A stretch of 64,000 bases of DNA from Pseudomonas anuradhapurensis (GTDB lineage Bacteria > Pseudomonadota > Gammaproteobacteria > Pseudomonadales > Pseudomonadaceae): NCBI RefSeq assembly GCF_014269225.2, contig NZ_CP077097.1:564001-628000 (forward strand), in the 5' to 3' direction. Shown here in pieces: positions 31,472 to 40,458 of this stretch. Made by a program: the position numbers and the translations under genes. The notes beneath the pieces were generated by a model, which was not told the DNA's origin, ran no database searches, and saw nothing but the letters and a program-made list of their open reading frames with translations. The first letter of the stretch is position 1. Each line of letters starts with the position of its first letter.

Positions 31472-31580
31472 GCCCCTATCGCGACGCAAGGCCGCTCCTA
31501 CCGCGACCGCGAAACCTCGGCTTGCGCACCCCTCGGCCCCGCACGCCCCTGTAGGAGCGGCCTTGCGTCGCGATGGGCTG
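31472..31580. repeat. Paired REP palindromes of the GGAGCGGCCTTG type
   Basis: ATCGCGACGCAAGGCCGCTC near the left end and GAGCGGCCTTGCGTCGCGAT near the right end are inverted copies, about 50 bases apart, between two convergent genes. This sequence class is distinct from the GCGGGTTTACCCGC class elsewhere in the window. Confidence 0.85.
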
Positions 31581-31598
31581 CGCAGCAGCCCCCGATAA

Positions 31599-32042
31599 TC
31601 ACGGATGCTGCACCACTTTGCGCTGGCAATCCTCGGCCGCCAGCACTCGCCCATCGCGGCTTCGAACCTGCAATATCTCCAGCGCCTGCCCGGTAACACC
31701 CTCCACCAACGCCGAACGCGGCTCACCGGGTTCGAACAGAAACCGCTCGCCCCATTGCCTCAAGCCGACCACCACCGGAAACACTGATCGGCCTTTCTCG
31801 GTCAGCACGTACTCCTTGTAGGCACTGCCATCCGATGCCGGTTGCAGTGTCAGCAGCCCGCTCTCCACCAGCAGCTTCAGGCGTGACGCAAGGATGTTCT
31901 TCGCCAATCCCAGGTTTTTCTGGAATTCACTGAAGCGCCGCAGGCCATCGAAGGCATCGCGCAGAATCATCAGCGCCCAGCGGTCACCCAGCACCTCCAG
32001 GGCCCGTGCCACCGGGCAGCGGGCGTTGTTTTCATCGAGCAT
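31599..32042 (-). CDS. HxlR-family transcriptional regulator
   Basis: 147 residues from ATG in MLDENNARCPVARALEVLGD. Winged helix of the HxlR class: Cys near the N terminus (residue 9), RWALMILRDAFDGLRRFSEF, then LAKNILASRLKLLVESGLL. Such proteins often sense electrophiles or quinones and control a divergent gene. Here the divergent gene is an MFS exporter, and an inverted repeat lies between them, so it probably represses that gene and itself. Confidence 0.9.
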   Translation of the reverse strand: MLDENNARCPVARALEVLGDRWALMILRDAFDGLRRFSEFQKNLGLAKNILASRLKLLVESGLLTLQPASDGSAYKEYVLTEKGRSVFPVVVGLRQWGERFLFEPGEPRSALVEGVTGQALEILQVRSRDGRVLAAEDCQRKVVQHP

Positions 32043-32076
32043 TGCGGCCAACCTGTCCTGATTGTCTGGTTGCAGA

Positions 32077-32116
32077 TTAAAACCACATTTGCTAGAAAGC
32101 CAGCATGTGGTTTCAA
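32077..32116. promoter_or_regulatory. Inverted repeat, likely HxlR operator
   Basis: AAACCACAT (32,080-32,088) and ATGTGGTTT (32,105-32,113) are perfect inverted half-sites 16 bases apart, and the similarity extends further as TTAAAACC and GGTTTCAA. They lie between the divergent hxlR-type gene and the exporter, 30-60 bases from both starts. Confidence 0.7.
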
Positions 32117-32145
32117 TTCGAAACCAGATTGGTGAGGCCCATCCT

Positions 32146-33350
32146 ATGCCCCCTGTGCTGACACGCTGGACGACACTGCTGCTCGCCATTACCAGCGCCA
32201 TGGCCGTGGCGACTGTGTATTTTGCCCAGCCTTTGCTCGAATCGATGGCCAACGACCTGGGGGTGGCGCAGCAGCGAATCGGCTGGGTAGTTGGCGCAAC
32301 GCAGGCGGGCTACGCGCTGGGGCTGCTGACGATCGTGCCGTTGGCCGACCTGATCGAGCGCAAGCGCTTGTTGCTTGGGCAGCTACTGTTCTCGGCCCTG
32401 GCATTGGTCGGTGTAAGCCTGGCTCCCAACTGGCCGCTGCTGTTGCTGGCGCTGGCCATTACCGGGCTGATGGCGGTCATGGTGCAGGTCATGGTGGCGC
32501 ATGCCGCGAGCCTTGCCGCAGCCGGCCAGCAAGGGCAAGCCGTGGGCACGGTTACCAGTGGGGTGGTGCTGGGGATATTGCTGGCGCGGTTGGCCTCGGG
32601 CGGGCTTGCCGACCTGGCCGGGTGGCGCAGCGTGTACCTGATGGCCGCAGGGCTGCTGCTGGTGCTGGCCCTGGTGCTGTGGCGCAGCTTGCCTTCGGCG
32701 CCGCCGGTGGCGCTGCGGTCTGGCTACCGCGCGCTGATCGTGGCCCAGTTCAGCTTGTATCGGCATGACCGGCTGCTACGCCAGCGCGGAATGTTCGGTG
32801 TGTTGATCTTCGCCGCGTTCAGCGTGCTGTGGAGCGCCATGGTCATGCCCCTGAGTGCCGCGCCATTGGCATTGAGCCACACCGAGATCGGCCTGTTCGG
32901 CATCGCCGGTGTGGCCGGCACGCTGGCGGCAGCGCGCGCCGGCCGCCTGGCCGACCAGGGGCTGGGGGAGCGCACCACCGGGGTGGCGCTGGCCCTGCTG
33001 ACACTGTCGTGGCTGCCAACGGCTTGGTCGGGCAGTCGCTGACGCTGTTCGTGTTGGGTGTGCTGATGCTGGATGTTGCCGTGCAGGCGGTGCATGTCAC
33101 CAACCAGAGCCTGTTGCTGGCCGGGCGCAGCGCTATGGCCAGCCGCTTGATCGGCGCCTACATGGGTTGCTATTCGCTGGGCAGTGGGCTGGGGGCGGTG
33201 CTGGCGAGCTGGGTGTTTGCCCATTGGGGGTGGGCTGCGGTGTGTGGCCTGGGCATGGCCATCAGCACGCTCGCGCTGGGGTATTGGCTGTGGCTACGAC
33301 GGGCGAGGGCGGCCGAAGCCGCCCTGCAGTGTCCAGGTCAGAACTTGTAG
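32146..33350 (+). pseudogene. MFS exporter, frameshifted
   Basis: Twelve-helix type MFS transporter of the drug/metabolite exporter kind. ATG at 32,146 opens a frame through VYFAQPLLESMANDLGVAQQ and the loop LADLIERKRLLLGQL, but it stops at 33,042 after LTLSWLPTAW. The following frame continues with GLVGQSLTLFVLGVLMLDVA and the last helices to 33,350. Restoring one T in ACGGCTTGGTCGG (about 33,020) joins them, so a single-base deletion, or a sequencing error, breaks it. The divergent regulator is intact. Confidence 0.8.
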
Positions 33351-34021
33351 CCAAGGCCGACCATGTACACCCATGGGTCGACTTCGACGTCGACCTTGGT
33401 CTTGCTGAAGCCCAGGGCGGATGGGCCGTCGACGGTGGCTTTGGTGTCGATGTCGACGTACCAGACCGCGGCGTTGACCAGCAGGTTGTCGGTGAGCATG
33501 TAGTCCATGCCCAGCTGGCCGGCGATACCGACCGAGTCCTGCAGTTTCAGGTTGCTGAAGCCCTGCTGCTTGCGAGCGCTGCTGAGGTCTTCATCGAAGA
33601 ACAGGGTGTAGTTGATGCCCACGCCAGCATACGGCTGGAATCTGGAGCTGGGCTCCATCGGGTAGTACTGCAGCGACAGGGTCGGTGGCAGTTGCTTGAT
33701 GTCTGCCAGCTTGCCATCCAGGCCGCCGCCCAGGCCCTTGACGCCGACGGTGTGCTTGAACGGGGTGGCAGCCAGCAGCTCCAGGCCGACGTGGTCGGTG
33801 AGCATGTAGGCGAAGGTCAGGCCCAGCTGGGTGTCGCTGTCCAGGGTAGCCTTGGTACCCGAAACCTTGTTGCCATCGAACTTGAGGTCGCCACTGCTTT
33901 CGTTGGGAGCGGTGGTGATGGCGCCGGCGCGCAGGATCATATCGCCTGCCTGATAGGCGTGGGCGGCGGGTGCGGCGAGCGCAAGGGCCACGAGTGAGGC
34001 GCCGAGCAAGGTCTTGTTCAT
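33338..34021 (-). CDS. oprG: OmpW/OprG-family outer-membrane porin
   Basis: 227 residues with a clear signal peptide (MNKTLLGASLVALALAAPAA, cleaved after AHA). The mature part is an eight-strand beta barrel with terminal Phe (YKF), as needed for outer-membrane insertion. OprG/OmpW lets small hydrophobic molecules pass. The 3' end overlaps the broken MFS gene by 13 bases on the opposite strand. Confidence 0.92.
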   Translation of the reverse strand: MNKTLLGASLVALALAAPAAHAYQAGDMILRAGAITTAPNESSGDLKFDGNKVSGTKATLDSDTQLGLTFAYMLTDHVGLELLAATPFKHTVGVKGLGGGLDGKLADIKQLPPTLSLQYYPMEPSSRFQPYAGVGINYTLFFDEDLSSARKQQGFSNLKLQDSVGIAGQLGMDYMLTDNLLVNAAVWYVDIDTKATVDGPSALGFSKTKVDVEVDPWVYMVGLGYKF

Positions 34022-34130
34022 GGAAGCTCCCAGAGGACGTGAGTAATCGAGTGGCCCAATGGTACGGATGCGTTTGAACAGAAAGTTTGACCCAGCTCAA
34101 AGAAGCGTCGTCACGAATTCGAAACAGTTC

Positions 34131-34697
34131 TCACTTCAGCTCATAAGCGTATATTTTCTCGGCTTCCATCTGGTAGCCGGCATCCGCCAGTTCGCTGGTG
34201 GAGGCTCTAACCTGCAGCTTTCCCTCGATCCAGTAAGGCTGGTAGAGGTCTTCGATGCGCACGCCCATTTCGCTGAAGATGTGTACGATCTGGTTCGACG
34301 GCGGCGGCGGCACATGAATGCACGCGCCGTAGTAGGGGACCAGCAGGAACTCGGTGGTGCGGCCTTCTTCGCTCACCTCCAGCGGCACGATGTAGCCGGG
34401 CAGCTTGATCTGCTGGCCGTCGAGGCTTTTTACCACCGGTGCATCGGGGGCCTGCTGGCGCGCCGCAGGTGCCGATTCGGCGGACAGCGCGTTGCCGAGC
34501 TGCGACATGTCGTGCAGCGGCGCGAGTTGCGGCGGAATGACCGGGGCGCCCTCGGGGATCAGCGAAGGCCAGTCCAGCTCGCGCGGTTCGGCGGCCCACA
34601 GCGGCATTGCGACAGTCAGCAGCAGGGTCAGCAGTGTGTGCAGTGCCGGCTTCTTCGCGGGCGTGCCCGCGAACAAGGCCGTGAGGTTTCGGATCAT
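34131..34697 (-). CDS. DUF3299 periplasmic protein of the zinc operon
   Basis: 188 residues from ATG in MIRNLTALFAGTPAKKPALH. A signal-type hydrophobic segment (TLLTLLLTVAMPLWAA) directs it to the periplasm. The family block LPGYIVPLE, LLVPYYGACIHVPPPPSNQI is typical of DUF3299. It is the last gene of a four-gene leftward unit that begins with a His-rich zinc protein, so a link to zinc handling is inferred. Molecular role unknown. Confidence 0.85.
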   Translation of the reverse strand: MIRNLTALFAGTPAKKPALHTLLTLLLTVAMPLWAAEPRELDWPSLIPEGAPVIPPQLAPLHDMSQLGNALSAESAPAARQQAPDAPVVKSLDGQQIKLPGYIVPLEVSEEGRTTEFLLVPYYGACIHVPPPPSNQIVHIFSEMGVRIEDLYQPYWIEGKLQVRASTSELADAGYQMEAEKIYAYELK

Positions 34698-34705
34698 TAC
34701 GGCTC

Positions 34706-35971
34706 TCACAAATGTATCGACAGGCCATCGGCCAGCGACTGCCGATAGGCCCGCCACGCCGGCACGCTGCCCATCAGCAGCGCAGCCCCCAGGATGATAG
34801 CCAGCAATGTCCACTCATGGGCACTGGGCAGGGCCAGCGGCAGGTATAAACCATAGTTGGCTTGCACATAGCCCTGCGCCAGGGCGATACCGGCATACAG
34901 CAAGCCAAGCCCGGCGACGATCCCGACCGCTGCCAGCGACAGGGCCTCCAGCACCAGCAGCCCGGCGATGTGCCACGGCCTGGCACCAACCGAGCGCAAG
35001 ATCGCCATTTCCCGCCGACGCTCGTTCAGGCTGGTGAGGATCGCCGTGAGCATGCCGATCAAACCGGTCAGCACGACGAACAGCGACACCACGAACAACG
35101 CCTGCTCGGCAGTCCCCATCAGGCTCCACAATTCCTGCAGGGCCACCCCGGGCAGGATCGCCAGCAATGGCTCGTTGCGGTATTCGTTGATCTCCCGCTG
35201 CAGGCTGAAGGTGGCGATCTTGTTGTTCAGGCCAAGCATGAATGCAGTGATGGCGGCAGGTTGCAGGTCCATGGTGCGCGCTTGCTCGGCGCTGATGCGC
35301 CCGGCACCACGGGCTGGTACGCCGTTGTGCCAGTCGATGTGGATGGCTTCCATGCCGCCCAGGCTGATATGCAGGGTACGGTCAACCGGCGTGCCGGTGC
35401 GCTTGAGCACGCCGACCACGGTGAACGGTTTGTCGTCGTGCTTGACCAGGCTGACCGCGGCCACGCCATGGGCCAGTACCAGCTTGTCGCCAAGCTTGTA
35501 GTGCAACGCATCAGCCACTTCGGCACCCAGTACCACCTCGAACGGGTCATCGGCAAATGCGCGGCCCTGGCTGAGCTCCAGGTGCTGGCGCCGGCCGTAC
35601 TGGTAATGGCTGAAGTAGTCAGCGGTGGTGCCCATTACCCGATAGCCCCGGTGCGAGTCGCCCAGCGAGATGGGGATGGCCCATTTCACCCGCGGGTCCT
35701 TGGCGTAGTGCTGGTAGCTGTCCCAGTGGATGTTGTTGGTGGCGTTGCCGATGCGAAACACCGAGTACAGCAGCAGGTTCACCGAGCCGGAGCGGGCACC
35801 GACGATCAGGTCGGTGCCGCTGATGGTGCTGGCGAAGCTGGCGCGGGCCTCGGTACGCACCCGCTCCACGGCCAGCAACAGGCATATCGACAGGGCGATG
35901 GCAAAGGCGGTGAGCAACGCGGTGAAGCGGCGGTTGGCCAGGCTGGCCAAGGCAAGGCGAAGCAGGTACAT
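34706..35971 (-). CDS. ABC transporter permease, FtsX/MacB type
   Basis: 421 residues with one N-terminal span (RFTALLTAFAIALSICLLLA), a large periplasmic MacB-PCD-like domain, and three spans in the last 150 residues, the FtsX layout. It pairs with the ATPase gene, whose stop overlaps its start by one base. Together with the His-rich periplasmic protein and the DUF3299 protein it likely moves a substrate related to zinc, but such mechanotransmission complexes do not always transport small molecules. Confidence 0.9.
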   Translation of the reverse strand: MYLLRLALASLANRRFTALLTAFAIALSICLLLAVERVRTEARASFASTISGTDLIVGARSGSVNLLLYSVFRIGNATNNIHWDSYQHYAKDPRVKWAIPISLGDSHRGYRVMGTTADYFSHYQYGRRQHLELSQGRAFADDPFEVVLGAEVADALHYKLGDKLVLAHGVAAVSLVKHDDKPFTVVGVLKRTGTPVDRTLHISLGGMEAIHIDWHNGVPARGAGRISAEQARTMDLQPAAITAFMLGLNNKIATFSLQREINEYRNEPLLAILPGVALQELWSLMGTAEQALFVVSLFVVLTGLIGMLTAILTSLNERRREMAILRSVGARPWHIAGLLVLEALSLAAVGIVAGLGLLYAGIALAQGYVQANYGLYLPLALPSAHEWTLLAIILGAALLMGSVPAWRAYRQSLADGLSIHL

Positions 35972-36681
35972 CAGGCCTCCCGGGGCTTGGCGGCACGGTT
36001 GAGTTCGGCCAGCGACAGGTGGCGGTCGAACAGCGGCGCCAGGCTCTGGTCATGGCTGACGAACAGCAGGCTGGCACCGGCGGCGCGGCATTCATCGAAC
36101 AGCAGGCGGATGAAGGCTTCGCGGGTGTCGGCGTCCAGCGCCGAGGTCGGTTCGTCGGCGATCACCAGCTCGGGCTGGCCGATCAGCGCGCGGGCGGCGG
36201 CCACCCGTTGCTGCTGGCCGATCGACAGGCTGTCGGCGCGGCGGGCGAGCAGCATCGGGTCGCCCAGGCCAAGATGGGCCAGCAACGTGCTGGCCGCCTG
36301 GTCGACACTGCCATGGCGCTGCTCGGCACGGGCCTTGCGGCTGCGCGAGAAGCGGCAGGGCAGCTCGACGTTCTCACGTACCGAGAGGAATGGCAGCAGG
36401 TTGAATTGCTGGAAGATATAGCCGGTGTGGTCAACCCGGAAGCGGTCACGGGCGCCTTGGCCCAGGCTGCCGAGGTCCTGGCCGAGCAACTGGATGCGGC
36501 CCTCGGCTGGCACATTCACCCCACCCAGCAAACCGAGCAAGGTGGTTTTGCCGCTGCCGCTGGGGCCCTTGAGGAACAGGGCCTCGCCAGCTTCCAGGTG
36601 GAACGCCGGTATGTCCAGCAGCGCTGGCTGGCCTGGCCAGGCGAACACCAGGTCATGCAGTTCGATCAACGGCTGGCGCAT
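35971..36681 (-). CDS. ABC transporter ATP-binding protein, LolD/MacB-like
   Basis: 236 residues. Walker A in FLKGPSGSGKTTLLGLLGG, Q-loop, signature SLSIGQQQRVAAARAL (a variant of LSGGQ), Walker B in LVIADEPTSALD and H-switch in SHDQS are present. It energises the FtsX-type permease encoded next. It begins right after the zinc-binding protein gene, indicating one transcript. Confidence 0.93.
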   Translation of the reverse strand: MRQPLIELHDLVFAWPGQPALLDIPAFHLEAGEALFLKGPSGSGKTTLLGLLGGVNVPAEGRIQLLGQDLGSLGQGARDRFRVDHTGYIFQQFNLLPFLSVRENVELPCRFSRSRKARAEQRHGSVDQAASTLLAHLGLGDPMLLARRADSLSIGQQQRVAAARALIGQPELVIADEPTSALDADTREAFIRLLFDECRAAGASLLFVSHDQSLAPLFDRHLSLAELNRAAKPREA

Positions 36682-37260
36682 TCAGAACGCGACCGCTGCC
36701 TTGGCCGGCGTGGCTTCCACGCCCTTCTGGCCGTTGCGGCCGATCAGCTGCACGTTGATTTTCTGCGTGGCCGGGAAGGCCTTGAACAGCGGCGCGAGGT
36801 CCAGTTGCGCCAGTTTGTCCGGGCTGGCGCAGGTCAGCTGGTAATGGGCGCCGATGTCGCTGTGCGAGTGCTCGTGGTCATGTTCATCGCCTTCGTCGTC
36901 GGCTTTCGGGGCGTCACCGAACAGCGGGCTTTCCAGCTCTTGCTGGTCTTCCTTGCAACCGGCGGCAGCCGCCAGGCCGAACAGTTTCAGCGGCTGTTCG
37001 AGTTGCTGACGCACTGCCGCGACCTTGGCTTTGTCGGCATCGCTGCTGGCGGCGTGTTCGAAGCCGACCAGGTTCATGGCCGGGCTGTCCAGCTCCAGTT
37101 CAAGGGTGTTGCCATCGAGCACGGCATTGAGCCTGGCCACGCCATGCTCGTGGGCCCCAAGGGTGCCGTGGGCGTGGTCATGATCGTGGTCATCGTCGTG
37201 GGCTTGGGCCACGGCCAGTGGCAACAAGGCGAAGGGCAGGGCGAGCAGCAGGCGGCGCAT
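36682..37260 (-). CDS. DUF2796 (ZrgA-like) periplasmic zinc-binding protein
   Basis: 192 residues with signal peptide (RLLLALPFALLPLAVAQA). Directly after the cleavage site comes an acidic His cluster (HDDDHDHDHAHG), and a second cluster (DEGDEHDHEHSHSD) lies near residue 120. This is the DUF2796 arrangement, proposed to bind zinc in the periplasm. First gene of the four-gene unit. A Zur-like palindrome sits 34 bases before its start, which predicts expression under zinc shortage. Confidence 0.9.
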   Translation of the reverse strand: MRRLLLALPFALLPLAVAQAHDDDHDHDHAHGTLGAHEHGVARLNAVLDGNTLELELDSPAMNLVGFEHAASSDADKAKVAAVRQQLEQPLKLFGLAAAAGCKEDQQELESPLFGDAPKADDEGDEHDHEHSHSDIGAHYQLTCASPDKLAQLDLAPLFKAFPATQKINVQLIGRNGQKGVEATPAKAAVAF

Positions 37261-37293
37261 GGACGACTCCGGGACGGCTGGAAGATGTGGTTA

Positions 37294-37303
37294 TGTTATA
37301 ACA
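37294..37303 (-). promoter_or_regulatory. Zur-like operator
   Basis: TGTTATAACA is a perfect palindrome inside GTTGTTATAACATAAC on the minus strand, close to the Zur consensus known in gamma-proteobacteria (GTTATAACATAAC type). Its position just before the start of the zinc operon fits repression by zinc-loaded Zur. Confidence 0.75.
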
Positions 37304-37389
37304 ACTTTTCTGCGCGCTGCCAGCCTGCGTGGCGCAGGTTTCATGTTCGGGTAGCATGGTTGCATTGACCTGGGTTCAAGGAATGCATC

Positions 37390-37731
37390 ATGAGAATTCG
37401 TGGACAGATCGGTGACTGGCCGGTGGACCTGACCTTCGAGCTGGCGCCAGAAGAGTGGGCGCAACTGCGGCGCCAAGAGGAGCCGGCGCTGGCGCAGACG
37501 GCTGCGGCGGCAACGGTGGCACCGCCGCGCCAGGATGACGGGCAATGGACGGCGGCGCGCGACGTGTTGCGCCTGGCGGGGCAGATGAGCGGGCCGGAGT
37601 TGCTCGACCGCCTGGAAGGGTTGGCCGGGAGTACGGCAGCAGGTAAACGGCTGCTGGTGCGCTTGCGGCACAGCAGCGAGGTGAAGGTGGAAAGTGGCGT
37701 GGATGCGCCGGTTTATCACTGGGTGGGGTGA
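37390..37731 (+). CDS. Conserved hypothetical protein
   Basis: 113 residues from ATG after TTCAAGGAATGCATC. No signal peptide or membrane span. The N-terminal part (RIRGQIGDWPVDLTFELAPE) looks like a small beta domain, followed by an Ala-rich linker and a helical C-terminal part. I do not recognise a family. It is transcribed divergently from the zinc operon. Confidence 0.7.
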   Translation: MRIRGQIGDWPVDLTFELAPEEWAQLRRQEEPALAQTAAAATVAPPRQDDGQWTAARDVLRLAGQMSGPELLDRLEGLAGSTAAGKRLLVRLRHSSEVKVESGVDAPVYHWVG

Positions 37732-37816
37732 GCTTTTTCGGGAATTCGGGGCAGCTTTGCAGCCCATCGCGACCACGCCCCTGCAAGGGAGCGGCGAATC
37801 ATCTGCGTAGGCCGTC

Positions 37817-37861
37817 CCTGTAGGAGCGGCCTTGTGTCGCGATGGGCCGCAAAGCGGCCCC
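37817..37861. repeat. REP palindrome
   Basis: CTGTAGGAGCGGCCTTGTGT followed by CGCGATGGGCCGC and AAAGCGGCCCC, the second REP class of this window, between convergent genes. Confidence 0.75.
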
Positions 37862-37868
37862 AACATGC

Positions 37869-38741
37869 TCAGAACATTGCCGCCGAAAGCTTGCGACGGT
37901 ACACGCTGACCAGCGGGTGGTCGCCACCGAGCAACTCGAACACCTGCAGCATCGCCTTCTGTGGCAAGCCGTTTTCATAACCACGGTTGCGCTGGAACAG
38001 CTTCAGCAACCCCTCCAGCGCCGCCTCATACTGCTGGCGCGCCAGCTGCTGCACGCTCAGCTGGTAGGCGGCCTCGTCATCCTGCGGGTTCTGCGCCAGG
38101 CGGCTCTTCAGGTCAGCCACTTCCGGCAGGCTGGCGGCCTGGCGCAGGAAAGTCAGCTGGGCCTTGGCACCGGCCAATGCAGCCTTGTGCTCGTCAGTCT
38201 TGACTGCGTCCAGCACCACCTGGGCTTCACCCAGCTCACCGCGTTCGGCCAGGCAGCGGGCGTACAGGATCAACGCCTCGGCATTGCTGTTGTCCTCTCC
38301 GAGCAACGCCTGCAGCAGCGCCTCGGCCTCGGCAAAGCGGCTTTCGGCGAACAGCGCCTTGGCCTGCTCCAGCGGCGAGGCGGTAGGTGCGGCAGGCAGC
38401 TGCACGTGCGGCTCGAGCATGCCGCGGATCGCCGACTCCGGCTGGGCACCGGCAAAACCGTCCACCGGCTGGCCATCCTTGAACAGCACCACGGTCGGCA
38501 GGCTGCGGATGCCGAACTGGGCAACCACCTGTTGCTCCACGTCGCAGTTGATCTTGGCCAGCAGCAGCTCGCCCTGGTAGCCCTCGGCGATCTTCGCCAG
38601 CAGCGGCATCAGCGCCTTGCAGGGCGCGCACCACTCGGCCCAGAAGTCGACCAGTACCGGCTTGTGGAAGGAGTTCTCGATCACCAGCTGCTGGAAGGTG
38701 GCATCGGTGGCGTCGAAAATGTACGGCGTGTCTTGGCTCAT
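37869..38741 (-). CDS. ybbN: Thioredoxin-like co-chaperone YbbN (CnoX)
   Basis: 290 residues. N-terminal thioredoxin domain (residues 1-110) with active site WCAPCKAL, and a C-terminal TPR-like helical part (about 115-290). This is the YbbN/CnoX layout, a holdase that protects proteins from over-oxidation and passes them to GroEL or DnaK. It is cytoplasmic, with no signal peptide. Unlike the E. coli protein, which has S-x-x-C, both Cys of C-x-x-C are present here. Confidence 0.92.
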   Translation of the reverse strand: MSQDTPYIFDATDATFQQLVIENSFHKPVLVDFWAEWCAPCKALMPLLAKIAEGYQGELLLAKINCDVEQQVVAQFGIRSLPTVVLFKDGQPVDGFAGAQPESAIRGMLEPHVQLPAAPTASPLEQAKALFAESRFAEAEALLQALLGEDNSNAEALILYARCLAERGELGEAQVVLDAVKTDEHKAALAGAKAQLTFLRQAASLPEVADLKSRLAQNPQDDEAAYQLSVQQLARQQYEAALEGLLKLFQRNRGYENGLPQKAMLQVFELLGGDHPLVSVYRRKLSAAMF

Positions 38742-38772
38742 CGCGACTCTCGCAAACTCATCAATGGCACCA

Positions 38773-39432
38773 CTATAAGGTGTCGCGGCTGGCGTGGTAC
38801 AGGCTGACCCGGCGGAATTCGTGTGGCTCGGCCAGGTCCGGCAGGGTCAGGGCTTCGAGCACCCCCAGTTGCTGGTAGAGCGGGTGGCTGAAGTCGCGCA
38901 CCCGCGAGTCGGCCACCAGCGCCTGACGGCCGCGGTCGAGGAAGGCGTCCAGCAGCGGCAGGTTGGCGCAGTCATACAGTACATCGGCGACCAGAATCAG
39001 GTCGAAGCGGTCGTCTTCGGCGAAGAAATCACGGCTGTAACCCAGCTCCACCCCGTTCAGCGCGGCATTCGCCCGGCAGGCATCGAGGGCCAGCGGGTCG
39101 AGGTCGCAGGCCACCACCTCCAGCGCACCGGCGCGGGCGGCAGCAATGCCAGCGATGCCGGAGCCGGCGCCAAAGTCCAGCACGCGCTTGCCAGCTACCC
39201 ACTGCGGGCGCTCGGCCAGGTAACGGGCCATGGCCAGGCCGCTGGCCCAGCAGAAGCTCCAGTAGGGCGGGTCTTCGAGAATACGCCGGGTCTCTTCGCT
39301 GCTGAAGGCGCGGTCCATGTTCTGATCATCGACCAGCCACAGCTTCAGCTCGCAGCCGGGCAGCTCGCTGACGACCAGGCGCGCCTCGCCGATCAGGCTG
39401 CTGAGCGCCTGTTGCAGGGCAAGCGGCGCCAC
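38773..39432 (-). CDS. Class I SAM-dependent methyltransferase
   Basis: 219 residues. SAM motif I VLDFGAGSGIAGIAAARAGA, motif post-I VVACDLDPLALDACRANA and FDLILVADVLYD are those of the METTL20/ETFB lysine methyltransferase-like group. It may methylate a protein lysine, but the substrate is inferred by family only. It ends just before the ybbN promoter region and starts directly downstream of a lipoprotein gene. Confidence 0.85.
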   Translation of the reverse strand: MAPLALQQALSSLIGEARLVVSELPGCELKLWLVDDQNMDRAFSSEETRRILEDPPYWSFCWASGLAMARYLAERPQWVAGKRVLDFGAGSGIAGIAAARAGALEVVACDLDPLALDACRANAALNGVELGYSRDFFAEDDRFDLILVADVLYDCANLPLLDAFLDRGRQALVADSRVRDFSHPLYQQLGVLEALTLPDLAEPHEFRRVSLYHASRDTL

Positions 39433-39885
39433 TTATGGCGCCTTCTCGAAACGCAGCGGGCCGGTGGCCTGGGTCTGGGCCTGGGTAATACGCACGGGCG
39501 GCAGGTGCAGGATCAGTTGACCGGAGCGGCTGGCGCGGCCGCGCAGTTCGACCCGGGCACCGGCGGGGAAGGCCTCGGGGTTGAAGCGCAGCTGGTAGGG
39601 CAGGGCCTGGCCGGTGCCGGTCAGGTTGCTGCTGGCCAGCAGGCGCTGCGGGCGGTCGCGCTCGTCGATGACCAGCAAGGCCAGTTCGACCTCGGCCCCG
39701 GCCGGGATTTCCAGCAAGGTGCCGCTCAGCTCGCGCTGGTAGGCTGGCAGCGGGCCCGGTACGTTGGCCGGTTTGGCCACCCGGGCCGGCGTGGGCGCCG
39801 CAGGGGTATCGGGCTTCGGCCTGTCGCTGCCACAGGCGGCGAGCAAGGCGGCGGCGCACAGCACGACGAGCGCTCGGTAGTGCAT
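39433..39885 (-). CDS. YbaY-type lipoprotein
   Basis: 150 residues from ATG in [20 protein letters not shown]; the lipobox LLAAC places Cys at about residue 18, so it is lipid-modified. After a Pro-rich linker comes the YbaY/YscW-like beta domain with [20 protein letters not shown] and LPYQLRFNP. The longer frame upstream is discarded as it overlaps nrdR antisense. Function unknown; periplasmic or outer-membrane face. Confidence 0.85.
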   Translation of the reverse strand: MHYRALVVLCAAALLAACGSDRPKPDTPAAPTPARVAKPANVPGPLPAYQRELSGTLLEIPAGAEVELALLVIDERDRPQRLLASSNLTGTGQALPYQLRFNPEAFPAGARVELRGRASRSGQLILHLPPVRITQAQTQATGPLRFEKAP

Positions 39886-39991
39886 GGGGTTGTCCTTCAC
39901 GGGCAGATTTCCCATGGATGTTAACCCCTTTGGCTTGTCTTGCCAGTGGGATGCGCTACCATGGCCCTCCCTTTTTTTGTTGCCTGCCACC

Positions 39992-40456
39992 ATGCACTGT
40001 CCCTTTTGCGGTGCCAACGACACCAAGGTCATCGACTCTCGCCTCGTTGCCGAGGGCGAGCAGGTGCGCCGCCGCCGCGAATGCGTGGCCTGTGGCGAGC
40101 GCTTCACCACCTTCGAAACGGCCGAACTGGTGCTGCCCCGGCTGATCAAGCAGGACGGCACGCGCCAGCCTTTCGACGAAGAAAAACTGCGCGCCGGCAT
40201 GCAACGGGCACTGGAAAAACGCCCGGTCAGCGTCGAGCGCCTGGAAGCCGCGCTGGCCCACATCAAGAGCCGCCTGCGCGCCACCGGCGAGCGTGAAGTC
40301 AAGTCGCTGGTGGTGGGTGAAATGGTCATGGCTGAGCTGCGCAAGCTCGACGAAGTGGCCTACATCCGTTTTGCCTCGGTTTACCGGCGCTTCCAGGACC
40401 TCGACGAGTTCCGCGAAGAAATCGACCGTCTGGCGCGTGAGCCGGCCAAAGAGTGA
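39992..40456 (+). CDS. nrdR: Transcriptional repressor NrdR
   Basis: 154 residues from ATG in the frame beginning [20 protein letters not shown]. Zinc ribbon with C-P-F-C and C-V-A-C, followed by an ATP-cone domain (residues about 47-137, [20 protein letters not shown]). NrdR senses ATP/dATP and represses ribonucleotide reductase genes. It heads the riboflavin cluster, the usual place in this genus. Confidence 0.95.
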   Translation: MHCPFCGANDTKVIDSRLVAEGEQVRRRRECVACGERFTTFETAELVLPRLIKQDGTRQPFDEEKLRAGMQRALEKRPVSVERLEAALAHIKSRLRATGEREVKSLVVGEMVMAELRKLDEVAYIRFASVYRRFQDLDEFREEIDRLAREPAKE

Positions 40457-40458
40457 CC

